DNA from: Mucilaginibacter aurantiaciroseus
GTDB taxonomy: Bacteria; Bacteroidota; Bacteroidia; Sphingobacteriales; Sphingobacteriaceae
Reading direction: 5' to 3'
DNA: 64,000 bases
NCBI RefSeq assembly: GCF_024055595.1
Contig: NZ_JAMXOF010000002.1
Coordinates: 1 to 64,000, forward strand
Positions 61,790 to 64,000 of this stretch are shown here, piece by piece. Position 1 is the first letter of the stretch, and every line of letters begins with the position of its first letter. The notes below the pieces were generated by a model. The model did no database searches, was not told the origin of the DNA, and saw nothing but the letters and a program-made list of their open reading frames with translations. A program made the position numbers and the translations under genes.

Positions 61790-62776
61790 TTAGTCGGCCT
61801 TATTTGCTTTCATCCAACTATTCAATACTGTAATATTATCCGCATTGTTTTTCACCCAAGCCGCATTTTCAGGGAAGCTGCTTTGACTTATCACTTTCAC
61901 AAAAGTTTCGAAATTATCCGTCTGCGATAGCTTATAAAAGTATGGTGAGTACCTGTATGGCTTCGGTTGCGTAGCAAATATGGTAAACAATTCTCTCAAT
62001 TGCGCGGAAAGTAAGGCTGTTGGCGACGCGTATTTACGTGTCATAAAACCGGCCAATACTTTGGTGGTAATTTTATTTTGAGCAAAGGCTTCAGCTTTGG
62101 TAGCGGCGGTTGATATGTAACCAACTTCGGCTTCTAGTGTGCCGCGTTGCAGGATGTTTTGCAGGTTGCCAAAAGCTTCCTTGCTGCGGGCGGCGTTTGG
62201 TTGTAATTGTAAAAACCGGCTTAAACCAAGCACGGCATCGGCACGTTTATTTTCGTGGAAGGTAACCAGCGCGTACATCCTGATACTACCTGTATCCATC
62301 GAGTCACGCTTTATGGCGCTTATAAAACTTTGTTCCGCATCGGGGTAAAGTTTGCTGCGGTATTGTACAATGCCCAGGTTATAATAAATGCGCTGGTTAG
62401 TGCTATCCGTTTTAATGCCGTTTCTGTAAGCCTCAATAGCTTTAGGCAGTTGTTTGGAGTTACCGTAAATACTGCCCATTAAACTGTATGATGCGGCAGT
62501 AAGCGTAACGCTGGCGTTTGCTTTGATAGATTTTTCGAGATAGGGCAAACCATCCGGCCCTTTGCCGCTGCTAAACAAGCCTAAGGCCATTTCATAATTG
62601 GCGCGGGCGTTATCAGGTTCGGCAGTTAAGGCGGCTTTATACTTTTCTATCGCGGCAGTATATTGCTTATGGCGGTACAACTGCTGGCCTTCTTTAGTAA
62701 GGCCGGCTGCATCCTGGGCGGAGGAAATGCCTGTTGCTGCTATCAGGAAGAATAGTGTGCTGACTAAAAATCTCAT
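61790..62776 (-). CDS. Exported tetratricopeptide-repeat protein
   Basis: A 328-residue protein from ATG 62776 with a signal peptide (MRFLVSTLFFLIAATGISSA) and about four to five TPR units starting at residue 30 (GQQLYRHKQYTAAIEKYKAALTAEPDNARANYEMALGLF; SLMGSIYGNSKQLPKAIEAYRNGIKTDSTNQRIYYNLGIVQY). The C-terminal half is unrelated to TPR and ends NAAWVKNNADNITVLNSWM. It is a periplasmic scaffold or adaptor of unknown partner. Confidence 0.8.
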   Translation of the reverse strand: MRFLVSTLFFLIAATGISSAQDAAGLTKEGQQLYRHKQYTAAIEKYKAALTAEPDNARANYEMALGLFSSGKGPDGLPYLEKSIKANASVTLTAASYSLMGSIYGNSKQLPKAIEAYRNGIKTDSTNQRIYYNLGIVQYRSKLYPDAEQSFISAIKRDSMDTGSIRMYALVTFHENKRADAVLGLSRFLQLQPNAARSKEAFGNLQNILQRGTLEAEVGYISTAATKAEAFAQNKITTKVLAGFMTRKYASPTALLSAQLRELFTIFATQPKPYRYSPYFYKLSQTDNFETFVKVISQSSFPENAAWVKNNADNITVLNSWMKANKAD

Positions 62777-62885
62777 TTTTAAAGTTACCAATTTAACATT
62801 GTTGAAACATTAAGCAAAATTTAATCTTTTACCACTTAGATAATTTTTAATTTTCGCCTTTCGTTTTGTGATTGATTTTTTACCT

Positions 62886-64000
62886 ATGAGACAAGTGTGC
62901 ACAACTGTCATTTCCCTTGCTTTTTCTTTACTTTCTTTGTCCTCTTGTTCTCGCGGAAAGGGCGACAATAAATCAGGCATCGCCGATAACGGCAAACCTT
63001 TTAATACAACAGAGCTTCTTAAATACGACCCTGCAAAAGGCGACAAAAAGATAGAAGAGTTTATGGAGCACCTGCACAAGGTAAGTGGCTTTAATGGCAA
63101 TATACTTGTAGCAAAAAAAGGTAAAATTGTTTACGAAGGAGCATTTGGCTGGGCTAACCACTTAACCCGCGATAGCCTGAAATTAGGCTCGCAGTTCGAA
63201 CTGGCATCGGTAACCAAAACCATGACAGGTACTGCAATTATGCAGCTTTGGGAAAAAGGGAAGATCAAACTCGATCAAAATGTAAAAGATTTCTTTCCGG
63301 ATTTTCCGTACGATGGGGTCACCATTCGCCTGTTGCTTACCCACCGCAGCGGTATGATGAATTATGTATATTTTTTGGATAATATTTACCGCAGCCAGCA
63401 TTTAAACCAGAAAAAGGGCGTTACCAATAAAGAAACCATGGCGCTAATAGCACAGTACAAGCCCGCGCGTTTTAACAAACCAAACGCAAGCTTTTTATAC
63501 AACAACAGCAACTTTATGGTGCTGGGCGCTATCATAGAAAAAGTAACCGGCATGAGCTACGCCGATTACATGAAAGAAAATATTTTTAAACCTGCGGGGA
63601 TGACGCATACCGCCGTTTACTCTAAAGCGGTTTATGATAAGATCCCGGTTGATGTTGTTGGGCACGATCGCAACAGCTGGAGATATTCGGTAGCGCAAAA
63701 CTTTTTAGACGGCCCGGTGGGCGATAAAGGCGTTTACAGCACCGTTGCCGACCTGTATGTTTTTGACCAGGCACTTAAGGCCGGCCGTTTAATAAAGCAA
63801 GCCACACAAGATTCTGCCTATACAGATCGTAACCCGATGGTACGCGGGCACTTTAATTATGGTTACGGCTGGCGTTTGTTTACCAGCCCGGGCCAGAAGG
63901 TAGTTTACCACACGGGCTGGTGGCACGGTTTCCGCCATATATTTTTACGAGATATGAAAAACGATGTCACCATTGTTTTGTTAGGTAATGTAGTAAACGG
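62886..64000 (+). CDS. Serine hydrolase (beta-lactamase class C-like), partial at window end
   Basis: 371 residues are in the window; the 3' end runs off the right edge. The N-terminus MRQVCTTVISLAFSLLSLSSC carries a lipobox, so a lipoprotein is likely. The active-site SxxK lies in ELASVTKTMTGTAIMQL, the Tyr motif is in YNNSNFMVLGAIIEKVTG (YxN), and the third box in VYHTGWWHGFRHIF (HTGWWHG). These proteins hydrolyse small amides or esters or modify cell-wall peptides; resistance to beta-lactams cannot be inferred. Confidence 0.88.
   Translation, partial: MRQVCTTVISLAFSLLSLSSCSRGKGDNKSGIADNGKPFNTTELLKYDPAKGDKKIEEFMEHLHKVSGFNGNILVAKKGKIVYEGAFGWANHLTRDSLKLGSQFELASVTKTMTGTAIMQLWEKGKIKLDQNVKDFFPDFPYDGVTIRLLLTHRSGMMNYVYFLDNIYRSQHLNQKKGVTNKETMALIAQYKPARFNKPNASFLYNNSNFMVLGAIIEKVTGMSYADYMKENIFKPAGMTHTAVYSKAVYDKIPVDVVGHDRNSWRYSVAQNFLDGPVGDKGVYSTVADLYVFDQALKAGRLIKQATQDSAYTDRNPMVRGHFNYGYGWRLFTSPGQKVVYHTGWWHGFRHIFLRDMKNDVTIVLLGNVVN

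Overview
The window reads as chromosomal DNA of a Bacteroidota bacterium of the family Sphingobacteriaceae, most likely Mucilaginibacter or a close relative. The reasons are the gene content (kdpD split into a sensor gene and a kinase gene, SusC/TonB-type receptor with a carboxypeptidase-like N-terminal domain, DUF5687-type ABC permease, HYC_CC_PP and DUF3347 proteins), starts that mostly lack Shine-Dalgarno sites, Bacteroidota-type promoter boxes (TAnnTTTG), moderate GC, and many short dispersed hairpin repeats between genes. No prophage, CRISPR array or intact insertion sequence is visible.

Layout. 1-4.4 kb: end of the potassium-ATPase operon (kdpC tail, porin, KdpD-type sensor, separate histidine kinase). 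4.4-5.1 kb: decayed DNA with a frameshifted DoxX-like pseudogene. 5.1-14.7 kb: unlinked single genes (ABM monooxygenase, acyltransferase, SDR, TlpA-like thioredoxin, Omp85-like barrel, exodeoxyribonuclease III, GDSL hydrolase, an outer-membrane barrel gene with one in-frame stop, a lipoprotein, a GT87 mannosyltransferase). 15.0-20.2 kb: a five-gene block of circularly permuted ATP-grasp, alpha-E protein, transglutaminase, Anbu proteasome-like peptidase and a second transglutaminase. 20.2-27.1 kb: gltX, GNAT, an ABC exporter pair, rarA, AlkA-type glycosylase. 27.4-31.9 kb: a cyanophycin cassette (synthetase, divergent cyanophycinase and isoaspartyl peptidase). 32-38 kb: TPR protein, tail-specific protease, ligase-associated exonuclease plus ATP-dependent DNA ligase. 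38.2-41.4 kb: DtxR-family regulator divergent from a TonB-dependent receptor with a perfect 15-bp inverted repeat between them. 41.5-43.8 kb: tex. 43.9-46.9 kb: a transposase scrap and a decaying RHS gene that ends in an intact toxin-like tip with a small putative immunity gene. 46.9-49.7 kb: two identical initiator tRNA genes, era, der. 49.8-53.4 kb: antitoxin scrap and a UvrD-like helicase-nuclease. 53.5-58.4 kb: a probable copper/heavy-metal gene group. 58.4-64 kb: phosphatase, S1/P1 nuclease, lipoprotein, fumC, TPR protein and the start of a serine hydrolase.

How genes work together. The Anbu block looks like a peptide-bond making and cutting system. The cyanophycin cassette would cover synthesis of the Asp-Arg polymer, its cleavage to beta-Asp-Arg and hydrolysis of that dipeptide. 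The DtxR-TonB pair looks like metal-controlled metal uptake, and the 53-58 kb group like handling of copper at the envelope.

The most rewarding signals are the RHS toxin/immunity tip, the metal-regulator palindrome, repeat elements read through as protein C-termini, the stop codon placed exactly after a signal peptide, and the many dispersed repeat families.
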